DNA from: Archaeoglobus_B sp964471215
GTDB taxonomy: Archaea > Halobacteriota > Archaeoglobi > Archaeoglobales > Archaeoglobaceae
Reading direction: 5' to 3'
Length of the DNA stretch: 38,966 nt
NCBI GenBank assembly: GCA_964471215.1
Contig: CAYYFC010000012.1
Location: 1-38,966, forward strand
Under the pieces are notes generated by a model that saw only the letters and a list, made by a program, of their open reading frames with translations, made no database searches and was not told the DNA's origin. Position 1 is the stretch's first letter; each line of letters opens with the position of its first letter. This document shows positions 6,372 through 14,896 of the stretch, piece by piece. A program made the translations under genes and the position numbers.

Positions 6372-7955
6372 CTAATGTTTGAACTCCAAAGCCGATTTCA
6401 CAAATCCTACGAAAACCGGTGAAGGTGAGTAGGGACGGGACTTAAACTCGGGATGGAACTGCGTACCTAAAAAGAAGTCGTTCTTTGGATATTCGATTAT
6501 TTCAACTCTTCTTCCCCCATCGGAATAGCCAGATATTACCAATCCGTGCCTCTTTAAATCATCCACATATTCTGGATTCACCTCGTATCTATGCCTGTGC
6601 CTCTCATATACCTTCTCCCTTCCGTAAAGTCTATGCGCCAGTGTGTTTTTAACAACAGTAACCTCTATCTCTCCCAATCTCATCGTTCCACCCATTTTGT
6701 CAATACCCCTCTGTTCTGGTAAAAGATCTATTACCAGATGACCCTCATCGGCAAATTCTCCACTGTTTGCATCGTCCCAACCTATTACGTTCCTGGCAAA
6801 CTCGATTACTGCTAGCTGAAATCCAAAACAAATTCCTAAGAAAGGTATATTGTTTTCTCTGGCGTACTGTATTGCTCTGATCTTCCCCTCAACACCTCTT
6901 TTACCGAACCCTCCGGGTACGAGTATTCCATGTGCATCTATATCTATTCTCTCCTTATGTTCAAGTTCCTCACTCTCTATCCATTCTATTCTTACCTTAC
7001 ATCCCGCGATTATACCTCCGTGCTTCAGAGCCTCCCTTATGCTTATGTATGAGTCCCTTACATGCGTGTACTTACCCACTATGGCTATCTTAACTTCCTC
7101 CTTCAAACTCTTCAACCTCTTAACGATGTTCTCCCAGTCCTTTCTCTCTGTTCTCCTTTCCAAGTTCAGTCTCTTTAATATGTACTCGTCCAGTCCCTCC
7201 TCTTTAAATTTAAGAGGAACCTCGTATATCTCCTCGACATCCTCATCGCTTATCACAGCCTCAACAGGGACATCGCAGAACAGGGATATCTTTTTCTTAG
7301 TTTCAAGCTTAAGTTTCTGACTGCATCTCCCGACTATGACATCTGGCTGCAATCCTATACTCCTGAGTTCCTTAACACTGTGCTGCGTTGGCTTTGTTTT
7401 TTGTTCTCCTCCTGCATCTAACGGAATCAATGTTACATGGACAAGCATGAAATCTTCCGGTCTTTCTTCATTCTTCATCTGCCTTACAGCTTCGAAAAAT
7501 GGCATACCCTCTATGTCTCCAACTGTTCCGCCTATTTCAACAAGACATATTTCGGCATTGCTCTTTTCAGCAACTCTTCTTATCCACGACTTTATCTCAT
7601 CGGTTATGTGTGGTATTATTTGAACGGTTTGACCGAGATAATCTCCTCTTCTCTCCTTTTCAATTACGCTCTTGTATATCTTCCCAGTTGTTATGTTATG
7701 CTCCCCTGTTAACTCTATTCCCATGAATCTCTCGTAATGACCCAGATCCAGGTCCACTTCTGTTCCGTCCTTTAAAACGTAAACCTCTCCGTGTTGAAAC
7801 GGATTCATTGTCCCCGCATCTATGTTTATATACGGGTCGATCTTTATCGGTACAACCCTATACCCCATGTCGACTAGAAGTCTGCCTATTGAGGCAACTG
7901 TTATACCCTTCCCAAGTCCGCTCATAACACCTCCGGTTATGAATATGTATTTCAT
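6372..7955 (-). CDS. pyrG: CTP synthase
   Basis: PyrG aminates UTP to CTP with ATP and glutamine, the last step of pyrimidine nucleotide synthesis, in the cytoplasm. The 527-residue length is normal. The N-terminal amidoligase domain starts MKYIFITGGVMSGLGKGI (P-loop-like) and has DPYINIDAGTMNPFQHGEV and EIGGTVGDIEG. The C-terminal class I glutamine amidotransferase domain has the nucleophile Cys in FLGICFGFQLAVIEFAR and the His/Glu pair in GTQFHPEFKSRP. A GGTGATC ribosome binding site overlaps the stop region of the trm112-like gene four bases upstream, so the two are translationally linked. Confidence 0.97.
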   Translation of the reverse strand: MKYIFITGGVMSGLGKGITVASIGRLLVDMGYRVVPIKIDPYINIDAGTMNPFQHGEVYVLKDGTEVDLDLGHYERFMGIELTGEHNITTGKIYKSVIEKERRGDYLGQTVQIIPHITDEIKSWIRRVAEKSNAEICLVEIGGTVGDIEGMPFFEAVRQMKNEERPEDFMLVHVTLIPLDAGGEQKTKPTQHSVKELRSIGLQPDVIVGRCSQKLKLETKKKISLFCDVPVEAVISDEDVEEIYEVPLKFKEEGLDEYILKRLNLERRTERKDWENIVKRLKSLKEEVKIAIVGKYTHVRDSYISIREALKHGGIIAGCKVRIEWIESEELEHKERIDIDAHGILVPGGFGKRGVEGKIRAIQYARENNIPFLGICFGFQLAVIEFARNVIGWDDANSGEFADEGHLVIDLLPEQRGIDKMGGTMRLGEIEVTVVKNTLAHRLYGREKVYERHRHRYEVNPEYVDDLKRHGLVISGYSDGGRRVEIIEYPKNDFFLGTQFHPEFKSRPYSPSPVFVGFVKSALEFKH

Positions 7956-7959
7956 ACGA

Positions 7960-8160
7960 TCACCTTAATTCAGGTGGTAACATATTCGGTATCCCATCCT
8001 CTATTGGATACTCGATCTTACAGTTCTTGCATATCAGTTTCCCTGATATTATCTCTTCCTCGTTTTCCTCAAATACTTCCAGTTCTAAGTCCCCCTTGCA
8101 TATGGGACATGCCAGTATATCTAACAGTTCCCTTCTCATAATAGGATACTTTACAGCCAT
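7960..8160 (-). CDS. Trm112-like zinc protein (methyltransferase activator family)
   Basis: The 66-residue protein has the Trm112/YcaR layout: LLDILACPICKGDLEL with the first CXXC at residues 18 and 21, a short insertion, then LICKNCKIEYPIEDGIPNML with the second CXXC at about 44 and 47. Trm112 binds zinc and stabilises several tRNA, rRNA and release-factor methyltransferases. In archaea it is a hub partner for many of them. The ATG at 8160 lies about 25 bases after a TATA-like ATATTTAAAAT on the minus strand, so the message is probably leaderless. The same AT-rich block serves the divergent rfcL. The gene ends four bases before pyrG. Confidence 0.85.
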   Translation of the reverse strand: MAVKYPIMRRELLDILACPICKGDLELEVFEENEEEIISGKLICKNCKIEYPIEDGIPNMLPPELR

Positions 8161-8177
8161 TAATTTAAAAGCATGTC

Positions 8178-8196
8178 GAAATTTTAAATATCTGAA
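8178..8196. promoter_or_regulatory. shared divergent promoter of trm112-like gene and rfcL
   Basis: The block AAATTTTAAATATCTG works as a TATA box on either strand. The start of the leftward gene (8160) and of the rightward gene (8212) each lie about 25 bases away, which fits two leaderless transcripts from one 50-base intergenic space. Confidence 0.5.
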
Positions 8197-8211
8197 AATA
8201 GAATTCCTCTA

Positions 8212-9651
8212 ATGCTGTGGGTCGAGAAGTATAGACCGAGAACGATTAAGGATGTTATCGCCGAAAAATCGATAATAGAAAGAGTAGTAATATGGGCAAA
8301 GAAATGGGAGGAGGGAATTCCTCAAAAACCCCTTCTCTTTGGTGGACCGCCGGGCGTTGGAAAAACTTCTCTGGCCTTAGCTCTTGCCAATACATTTAGC
8401 TGGGAAGTTGTTGAATTGAACGCGAGCGATCAGAGGAATTGGCACATTATAAGGAGAATAGTCGGAGAATCTATTTTTACGGAAACTATAAGCGATGAGG
8501 GTGAGTTTCTGTCGAGTAAAAAGGGTAGGCTCAAGCTTATAATTTTGGATGAGGTCGATAACATTCACAAAAAAGAGGACATTGGAGGAGAGTCTGCGTT
8601 GATAAAGCTGTTGAAGAGAAAACCAAGACAGCCGATGATTTTAACCGCAAACGATCCGTTCAAGCTATCTGCAGAACTGAGGAACCTGTGTGAATTCATA
8701 CAGTTCAAGAGATTGAGCACAAAGCAGATAATCAAAGTCCTTGAAAGGATTTGCGCCCTAGAAGGAATTATAGCCGATAAGAAAGCTTTGGATGCGATAG
8801 CAAAGAATTCTGGAGGTGATTTGAGGGCAGCGATAAACGATCTCCAGGCTGTTGCCGAGGGGAGGGGAGAGATAAGGGTTAGCGATGTCGTTATAGCAAA
8901 GAGAACGCAAGAGAGTGATGTATTTAAGGTAATGCAGAAGATATTCAAAACGTTAAATCCAAATGTATATGGTGAAGCAATGCTACTCGATGAATCGCCA
9001 GAAGATCTGATAGTCTGGATAGAGGAAAACATACCTCTCGAGTACAGAGGCGAAGATCTAATCAGGGCATATTCGATCATATCCAGGGCGGATATGTTCC
9101 TGGGAAGGGTTAGAAGGAGACAGTTTTACAGACTCTGGAAGTATGCAAGCTATCTGATGACCGTGGGCGTTCAGCAATGCAAGGATAGGCCGAGAGGAGG
9201 TTTTACGAAATATCAGAGGCCAAAAATATGGCAGATGCTCACACAGAGTAAGGAGAGAAGGGAAAAACTCCTGAAGATATTGAAAAAGATCGGTAAGGAG
9301 TCTCACATGTCAACCAGAAAGGCCTTAACGGAGATGTTCTGTTATTTGTTATTCCTGCTAAGGAATTCGGATTTGAAAGTGGCTTCCAGCATTGCTACTT
9401 TTTACGATTTCAGCGACGATGAATTGATGTTCCTCATAAACGATGATAAGAGGGTTAAGGAGATCAGGGAGTTCATAAGGAAGCGTAGAAGGAGGGAAGT
9501 TGAGAAGGAAGAGGAAGTGGAAAAGGAAATTGAGGAGAGATTGAAGAAGGAGATTAAAAAAGAAGATGTAAAAAAGGAGAAGAAAAAGAGAAAAAAGCCG
9601 AAGGAAAAGGCTGAAAAAAAGGGGGTAACACTTGAGGACTTTTTCGGCTAA
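8212..9651 (+). CDS. rfcL: replication factor C large subunit
   Basis: RfcL is the large subunit of the archaeal clamp loader that opens the PCNA ring at primer ends. The 479-residue protein starts MLWVEKYRPRTIKDVIAEKS. The AAA+ core has Walker A GGPPGVGKTSLA at 44-55, Walker B LIILDEVDN around 115-123 and sensor 1 MILTANDP. After the collar region (about 240-400) comes a highly charged Lys/Glu tail (about 420-465). The last residues, VTLEDFFG, form a PCNA-interacting peptide like that of other archaeal RfcL proteins. The small subunit gene is not in this window. Confidence 0.96.
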   Translation: MLWVEKYRPRTIKDVIAEKSIIERVVIWAKKWEEGIPQKPLLFGGPPGVGKTSLALALANTFSWEVVELNASDQRNWHIIRRIVGESIFTETISDEGEFLSSKKGRLKLIILDEVDNIHKKEDIGGESALIKLLKRKPRQPMILTANDPFKLSAELRNLCEFIQFKRLSTKQIIKVLERICALEGIIADKKALDAIAKNSGGDLRAAINDLQAVAEGRGEIRVSDVVIAKRTQESDVFKVMQKIFKTLNPNVYGEAMLLDESPEDLIVWIEENIPLEYRGEDLIRAYSIISRADMFLGRVRRRQFYRLWKYASYLMTVGVQQCKDRPRGGFTKYQRPKIWQMLTQSKERREKLLKILKKIGKESHMSTRKALTEMFCYLLFLLRNSDLKVASSIATFYDFSDDELMFLINDDKRVKEIREFIRKRRRREVEKEEEVEKEIEERLKKEIKKEDVKKEKKKRKKPKEKAEKKGVTLEDFFG

Positions 9652-9683
9652 AATATTTTAAATCTAATTGCATCCCTTTTCTT

Positions 9684-10649
9684 ATGGATCTAAATGAAAA
9701 AATGGACATAGCACTTAGAAATACGATCGAAGTTGTTACTAAGGATGAGTTGAGAAACCTGCTTGAAACAAATGAAAATCCTGTGGCATATGTCGGCTAT
9801 GAGCCGAGCGGTGAGATACACCTTGGACACGTTATGACCGTTAATAAGCTGATAGATCTGAAGAAAATAGGATTTAAAATAATAGTCTTGCTGGCAGATC
9901 TTCACGCTTACTTGAATGAAAAAGGTAGCTTTGAGGAGATCAGGAGTATTGCCGAATACAATAAAAAGGCGTTTATTGCCCTAGGTCTGAACGGAGACGT
10001 TGAATTCATATTCGGTAGCTCTTTCCAACTAAACGAAGATTACATGCTAGACGTTTTAAAAATGGCAAGATTAACGACTTTAAAAAGGGCGAGGAGGAGT
10101 ATGGATGAGATAAGTAGGAGGAAGGAGGATCCTCTTGTATCCCAGATGATATATCCCCTTATGCAGGCTCTTGATATCGCTCATTTAAACGTTGATCTGG
10201 CAGTCGGTGGAATAGATCAGAGAAAGATACACATGCTTGCCAGGGAGAATCTGCCCAAGCTAGGGTACAAGGCACCCGTTTGTCTTCACACGCCCATCCT
10301 GATAGGTTTGGATGGTCAGAAGATGAGTTCGTCAAAGGGTAATTTCATATCCATAAGGGATTCTGCAAGCGATGTTGAGAGAAAAATAATGAAGGCTTAC
10401 TGTCCTTCAAAACAGGTCGAGGATAACCCTGTAATTCAGATAGTTCAGTATCATATATTTCCAAGGTTTAAGAAGATTAAAATTGAAAGAGATATAAAAT
10501 ATGGTGGAGATATAGAATATGAATCATTTTTTGAATTAATAAATGATTATAAATCCGGTGAGCTTCACCCGCTTGATTTAAAGAGGGCTGTAGCAAAATA
10601 TTTAAATGAAATTCTAGAAGATGTAAGATTGAGATTGAAGAAATTATAG
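9684..10649 (+). CDS. tyrS: tyrosyl-tRNA synthetase
   Basis: This class I synthetase charges tRNA-Tyr in the cytoplasm. The 321-residue length fits the compact archaeal form without the bacterial S4 domain. The HIGH motif appears as EPSGEIHLGHVMTVNKL (about 38-54), and the KMSKS motif as DGQKMSSSKGNFIS (about 210-223). The central YPLMQALDIAHLNVDLAVGG contains the tyrosine-binding Tyr, Gln and Asp. ATG 9684 lies about 25 bases after AAAATATTTTAAA, consistent with a leaderless start. The stop at 10649 overlaps the ribosome binding site of the aIF1A gene, so the two are an operon. Confidence 0.96.
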   Translation: MDLNEKMDIALRNTIEVVTKDELRNLLETNENPVAYVGYEPSGEIHLGHVMTVNKLIDLKKIGFKIIVLLADLHAYLNEKGSFEEIRSIAEYNKKAFIALGLNGDVEFIFGSSFQLNEDYMLDVLKMARLTTLKRARRSMDEISRRKEDPLVSQMIYPLMQALDIAHLNVDLAVGGIDQRKIHMLARENLPKLGYKAPVCLHTPILIGLDGQKMSSSKGNFISIRDSASDVERKIMKAYCPSKQVEDNPVIQIVQYHIFPRFKKIKIERDIKYGGDIEYESFFELINDYKSGELHPLDLKRAVAKYLNEILEDVRLRLKKL

Positions 10650-10660
10650 GGGGTGATATA

Positions 10661-10951
10661 CTGGCAGAAGAGGAGGTAATTAGGGTTAAACTTCCGGATA
10701 GGGAGAAGGGAGAGATGTTCGGAATAGTAACTTCGATGTTGGGTTCGGGGCACGTGAGGGTTAGATGTGAGGACGGAAAGGAGAGGTTGGGAAGAATTCC
10801 GGGAAAGATGAGGAAAAGGGTATGGATAAGGGAGGGAGATGTTGTTATAATAGTCCCATGGAAGTTCCAGGATGAAAGAGCTGATATAGTATGGCGTTAC
10901 ACAAATCCTCAGGTTGAATGGCTGGAGAGAAAGGGTTATTTGAAGTTTTAA
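10661..10951 (+). CDS. translation initiation factor aIF1A, probable CTG start
   Basis: aIF1A binds the A site of the 30S subunit and promotes initiation complex assembly. The S1-like OB fold is clear: GEMFGIVTSMLGSGHVRVRC, then EDGKERLGRIPGKMRKRVWI and REGDVVIIVPW. The first ATG in frame (10715) would delete the conserved N-terminal AEEEVIRVKLPDREKG. The frame is open upstream with no ATG, GTG or TTG. A strong GGGGGTGAT sequence (10649-10657) precedes CTG at 10661, which would give 96 residues, the normal family length. I therefore place the start at CTG 10661. ATA 10658 is another non-standard choice. The gene overlaps the start of the following gene by 34 bases. Confidence 0.9.
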   Translation: MAEEEVIRVKLPDREKGEMFGIVTSMLGSGHVRVRCEDGKERLGRIPGKMRKRVWIREGDVVIIVPWKFQDERADIVWRYTNPQVEWLERKGYLKF

Positions 10952-11814
10952 AAATAGGATTGAATCTGAACGGGGATTTGCCAGATCGGGATCTAATAAG
11001 AATTGCTAGAAGATGTGAAAGGTTGAGGATACCTGTATGGATAGGTGATAACGAACTTTTTAAGGATCCGTTTTATGTAGCCGATCTGTTGGCAGACCAT
11101 GTACCTGTTCTTGGTTTTGGTGTTATCTCGATTAACAGGGGATGCCTTAACATTTTAAGAAATATTGAATTTCTGATCAATGAATACAGGGATACGGTTT
11201 TTCTCTTGGGAATAGGTGCGGGAAGGTTTAAGGATTCAAAAAAAGCCCTGATGGATGTAATCGAATGCCTCAGAATACTGAGATCAAGGTTAGGTATATC
11301 GATATTTTGCGGATGTTCCAGCCCGATTATAACCAGGAAATCCTCGGAGATAGCGGACGGAATACTGTTTAATTACGGTTATCCCGATTTCCTGAGCTGG
11401 ATACTGAAGTTTTTGAAGAGAAGGGATATTTACAAGATATCATATGCACCGGCTCTGATATTACCGAGCGAATTCGAATACGATCTGCTAATTGCATGCT
11501 CAATTGTCTCGTGTAGTAGCAAGAGGTTTATTAAGGAGTTTGGGTTTCATAACATGTACTGCGAACTCAGTCGCTTAGACTTTAAGGATGTTATAATAAG
11601 GAGAAAGAGGGGGGAACCAGTTGATGAAAGAATAATGAAATATGGAGATGTATTAAAAGATAAATTTGCGATAGCCGGGGACTATAGTTCCTTTCTTAAT
11701 AGAATCTTGTCTCTACTGAATATGTGCGATCACGTGGTTTTAGGAGATCCCTTTTTCAGAGATGAAAACTCCATGAGATTTTTAAAAAAAATAATCAGAA
11801 ATTTTAAATCCTGA
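10918..11814 (+). CDS. Mer/luciferase-fold protein, probable F420-binding TIM barrel of unknown reaction
   Basis: The 298-residue product resembles the bacterial-luciferase superfamily that includes methylene-tetrahydromethanopterin reductase (Mer): LKIGLNLNGDLPDRDLIRIA then RCERLRIPVWIGDNELFKDP and YVADLLADHVPVLGFGVISI, i.e. strand 1, helix 1, the TWITDH-like strand and the active-site loop. FLLGIGAGRF (about 95-104) matches the next barrel strand. Similarity is weak and the C-terminal half is divergent, so it is not Mer itself. It overlaps aIF1A by 34 bases if ATG 10918 is used; a later TTG at 10960 would remove ten poorly conserved residues. The next gene on the strand is dihydropteroate-synthase-like, hinting at pterin metabolism. 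Confidence 0.6.
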   Translation: MAGEKGLFEVLKIGLNLNGDLPDRDLIRIARRCERLRIPVWIGDNELFKDPFYVADLLADHVPVLGFGVISINRGCLNILRNIEFLINEYRDTVFLLGIGAGRFKDSKKALMDVIECLRILRSRLGISIFCGCSSPIITRKSSEIADGILFNYGYPDFLSWILKFLKRRDIYKISYAPALILPSEFEYDLLIACSIVSCSSKRFIKEFGFHNMYCELSRLDFKDVIIRRKRGEPVDERIMKYGDVLKDKFAIAGDYSSFLNRILSLLNMCDHVVLGDPFFRDENSMRFLKKIIRNFKS

Positions 11815-11874
11815 AAGTATTTTTGACATTTTACCTCCCTGCACTGAGGTGCGAGGATTCTAGCGGAAAAGTTT

Positions 11875-11899
11875 GTGCATATCCTCATAGGATATGCAC
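11875..11899. repeat. perfect 11-bp inverted repeat with 3-base loop
   Basis: GTGCATATCCT, CAT, AGGATATGCAC forms a perfect hairpin in the 214-base gap between the Mer-like and DHPS-like genes. It could be a terminator-proximal RNA hairpin or an IS terminal structure. The surrounding text (GATGTGGG, CCCCTTACGG, CTTCTCCGTTATGG) resembles IS ends elsewhere in the window. No coding region is seen in the gap. Confidence 0.6.
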
Positions 11900-12028
11900 G
11901 GATTTCACTTTGTTAAACCCACCTGCATTAGGGATGTGGGCTATATTTCCCCTTACGGTTAGCGGTTGGACTTCTCCGTTATGGCATGTACTGAAACTAT
12001 TTTAAAATCCATCTGACAAATCTGTGTT

Positions 12029-13453
12029 GTGAAGATACTACTCGTAACAGGAAGGATTGCTGAAAGACAGGTGAAGGAGATAGCTGAAAGGTTTGGATGC
12101 GATGTTTACACAGTTGACGTGGATGTGGCTTCATTCATAACGCCTAAACATCTAGAGCACTTGGATCTGAGTTCCTACGATCTTGTTCTAGTTCCTGGTC
12201 TGACGTCTAAATGCAACTGGAGGTTATTGGAGGAGAAAAAAGGTGTAAAGATTAGATTGGGACCTATACATGCATATGATATACCACTTGTCCTGAAAAA
12301 CATCAACAGAATCGAGCTCTCCCATACTGTACCAGCATGCAGACTTTTAAGTGAATTTAAGAGGGAAGAAACATTAAAACTCATTGAGGAATCCGATATG
12401 GGAATCTTTAGAATCGGAGATGTAAAAATAGGTGGAACGATGAAGATAGTCGCGGAAATAGTAAACTTAAACGAAATGTCTGACGACGAGCTTATAAGGA
12501 GAATAGAATACTATATCGAGAGTGGAGCAGACATAATAGATCTGGGAATACCTGCTGAATTCGACTTAGACGATATAAGAAGGAAGATAAAAATAGCAAG
12601 GGATAACTGCGGAGCTCTCAGCATAGATACGTTTGATAAAAGGGTTATTGAGATCGGAATTGATATCGGTGTTGATATGGTTATGAGCTTGTCTTATCAG
12701 AACCTGAACTGTCTGGATGTGATCGATAGAGATGTAGCTGTGGTGGTAGTTGAAAGAGATGTTCAGAGACTTTTAGATCTCGTTGAAAAAGTTAAAAATA
12801 AGGTAGAGAAGGTAGTGGCAGATCCCCTACTTACATTTGATCTTGTGAATTCGATTATCAGATACTCTGAATTTAGAAAAATTGACAAGGAGACACCGCT
12901 TCTGTTCGGAATAGGAAACATAACTGAGCAGATCGATGCTGATTCGATAGGTGTTAACGCAATACTCGCATACATAGCTGAGGAGATAGGATGTCAGCTA
13001 CTATTCACAACAGAGGCCAGTGATAAGACAAGGGGTTGTATCAGAGAGTTGAAGATTGCCAGCTACATGGCAAGAGCATCAAGGCTCAGGAAATCCCCGC
13101 CCAAGGATCTTGGACTTGATCTTCTTGTCTTAAAGGAGAAGAGAAGGATAAGGGAAAAAAGGAAGATATCAAATCCGATCATCGCTAAGAGATCTAAGGT
13201 GTTTGAAAGGGATCCCAGGGGGCATTTCAGGATATGGATAAGCGATGAGGGAATAGTCTGCGAGCACAGAGACGCGACCATAGTGGGTAAAGATGCTAAG
13301 AGCATAGTAGATACAGTTATATCGCTTGGTCTTGTCTCAAGACTTGATCATTCAGCATATCTCGGAATGGAATTGAAAAAAGCCGAGATGGCGTTAAAGT
13401 TGGGCAAGAATTACGTTCAGGATGAAGAATTAAAATTTGGAATATATAATTGA
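12029..13453 (+). CDS. archaeal dihydropteroate-synthase-related protein
   Basis: The 474-residue protein matches the archaeal DHPS-like family (TIGR00284 type; named from memory). An N-terminal region of about 130 residues (MKILLVTGRIAERQVKEIAE...) is followed by a TIM-barrel pterin-binding-like domain with AEIVNLNEM, ESGADIIDLGIPAEFDLDD and CGALSIDTFDKRVIEIGI. These correspond to the barrel motifs of dihydropteroate synthase (GADIIDVGG, ISIDT). The C-terminal part is basic and specific to the archaeal family. True substrate is unknown; a role in tetrahydromethanopterin synthesis is plausible. The start is GTG 12029. It lies downstream of the Mer-like gene, separated by IS-like sequence, and an IS element follows it. 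Confidence 0.8.
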   Translation: MKILLVTGRIAERQVKEIAERFGCDVYTVDVDVASFITPKHLEHLDLSSYDLVLVPGLTSKCNWRLLEEKKGVKIRLGPIHAYDIPLVLKNINRIELSHTVPACRLLSEFKREETLKLIEESDMGIFRIGDVKIGGTMKIVAEIVNLNEMSDDELIRRIEYYIESGADIIDLGIPAEFDLDDIRRKIKIARDNCGALSIDTFDKRVIEIGIDIGVDMVMSLSYQNLNCLDVIDRDVAVVVVERDVQRLLDLVEKVKNKVEKVVADPLLTFDLVNSIIRYSEFRKIDKETPLLFGIGNITEQIDADSIGVNAILAYIAEEIGCQLLFTTEASDKTRGCIRELKIASYMARASRLRKSPPKDLGLDLLVLKEKRRIREKRKISNPIIAKRSKVFERDPRGHFRIWISDEGIVCEHRDATIVGKDAKSIVDTVISLGLVSRLDHSAYLGMELKKAEMALKLGKNYVQDEELKFGIYN

Positions 13454-13483
13454 GCAAAATAATTAAAGTTGAAGCTTCATAGA

Positions 13484-14822
13484 AAAACTGCGGTGCAGAA
13501 ACCTCGCTTTTCAAAGCGGGGAAGAGCACTGCAACATTTAAATATCGAATTTTTCACAACTTAAAGAATGGTTACAATATCTATGAAATTTAAACTCGAA
13601 CTTACGAAGGAGCAAAAACGAAAGATTTCGGATTTAGCCAAGAAGTATAGAGACGCTTTTAACGAAGTTGGCGAATACGCTTTTAACAATCGTGTTTTTG
13701 ACCATATTGGTTTGCATAAAGCATTATATTACAAGCTCAAATAGAAGTACAGTTTTCAATCCCAGATTGTTATTTCTGTTATCAGAGAAGTTGCCCAGCA
13801 CTACGATTCCGTCTTTAACCAGTTAGCTGAGAACTTTAATATCTCAAAGAGAAATCGTAAGAAGTTAATCGAATTGTTTTACAAAGAAATCAGAAAGCCG
13901 ATTGGAAGAAAAAAGCTGATTGTTAAGCTTGTTAAAAGGAGGAGTTACGATTTGAAGTTCAATCCAAGAATCTGCTCTATCTCAGTTATCGGTGAAAGAC
14001 TGAAGAAGATTCCATACTACGGTTGGAACAAGCACTACGAATACTTAGAGAAATACAGTTACGGAGATGCGATTTTATATTATGAAAGAAGTAACAAGCT
14101 CTGGTATCTTATCGTAACTGTAGATGTTCCTGATAAAGAGCTTAAGCCTAAGAAGGTTGTCGGAGTTGATATAAACGAACCCCTCAGACAGTTTCATAGC
14201 TTTACACGATAGTTTAGGCAAATCTCAGCTTATTGAATTCTCTCAACACATTTTAAGATTAAAATCCCATTATCATAAATTACGCTCACAGCTTCAATCT
14301 AAAGGCACTCGCTCCGCTAAGAGGCGTTTTTTGTCTCTTAGCGGAGTCAAGAAACGGTTGGTTAGAAATTTTCTGCATGTCATTGCTAAGAGGATTGTAG
14401 TTGGGAGTTCTCCATGCGTGTTTGGATTGGAAGATTTAGAAGGTATAAGAGAATTCAGAGAAAACAATGTCAAGTTCAGGGGAGAGAAGAGAAGACTGTT
14501 CAGTCAATGGTGTTTCAGAGAGCTTCAAACTCTAATTGAATACAAAGCTAAACTCTATGGAAGTAAAGTCGTTTATGTAAATCCACAGTACACATCAATC
14601 AGTTGTCCAGTATGCAGTTACACTGCTAGAGAAAATAGAAATGGAAAAGAATTCGAATGCAAGAATTGTGAATTCAAGGAACATGCAGACATCGTAGGTG
14701 CTAAAAACATTATGTTAAGAGTTTTGAAATCCCTTCAAAACGGGGCGCTTGTCAGCCGTCCCGATGCTCCCTCCCCATTAGGGGAGGTCGAGCAAGCTCC
14801 GCCCTTTAGGGCGGGGTAGCTG
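13484..14822 (+). mobile_element. tnpB-only IS200/IS605-type element (IS1341-like), decayed
   Basis: The element consists of a tnpB pseudogene flanked by folded ends and has no tnpA. The left end contains nested inverted repeats: GCGGTGC (13490-13496) with GCACTGC (13526-13532), and inside them CGCTTT-TC-AAAGCG (13505-13518). The right end has two hairpins: CCTCCCC-ATTA-GGGGAGG (14770-14787) and CCGCCCT-TT-AGGGCGG (14799-14814). Terminal inverted repeats and target duplication are absent, as expected for this family. Exact boundaries are estimates. It sits between the DHPS-like gene and aIF2-alpha. Confidence 0.8.
13568..14819 (+). pseudogene. tnpB: tnpB, RuvC-like RNA-guided nuclease, with one stop and one frameshift
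   Basis: From ATG 13568 the frame starts MVTISMKFKLELTKEQKRKI, a normal TnpB opening. An in-frame TAG interrupts at 13742-13744. The frame continues to KKVVGVDINE, the first RuvC Asp, and is then lost by a shift between about 14170 and 14200. The +1 frame resumes with FIALHDSLGKSQLIEF and runs through VFGLEDLEGI (RuvC Glu), a CX2C...CX2C zinc ribbon (CPVCSYTA, FECKNCEF) and HADIVGAKNIM (last RuvC Asp). All catalytic residues survive, so the two lesions are probably recent. Without repair no full nuclease can be made. Internal re-initiation would give only the pieces at 13874-14212 and 14331-14819. Confidence 0.9.
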
Positions 14823-14896
14823 ATGTGATGTGATAAGTTTATCCGTTTCCTTACACTTCAGCAACGTTTAAATTCAAATATATGTAAATCCTTAAA

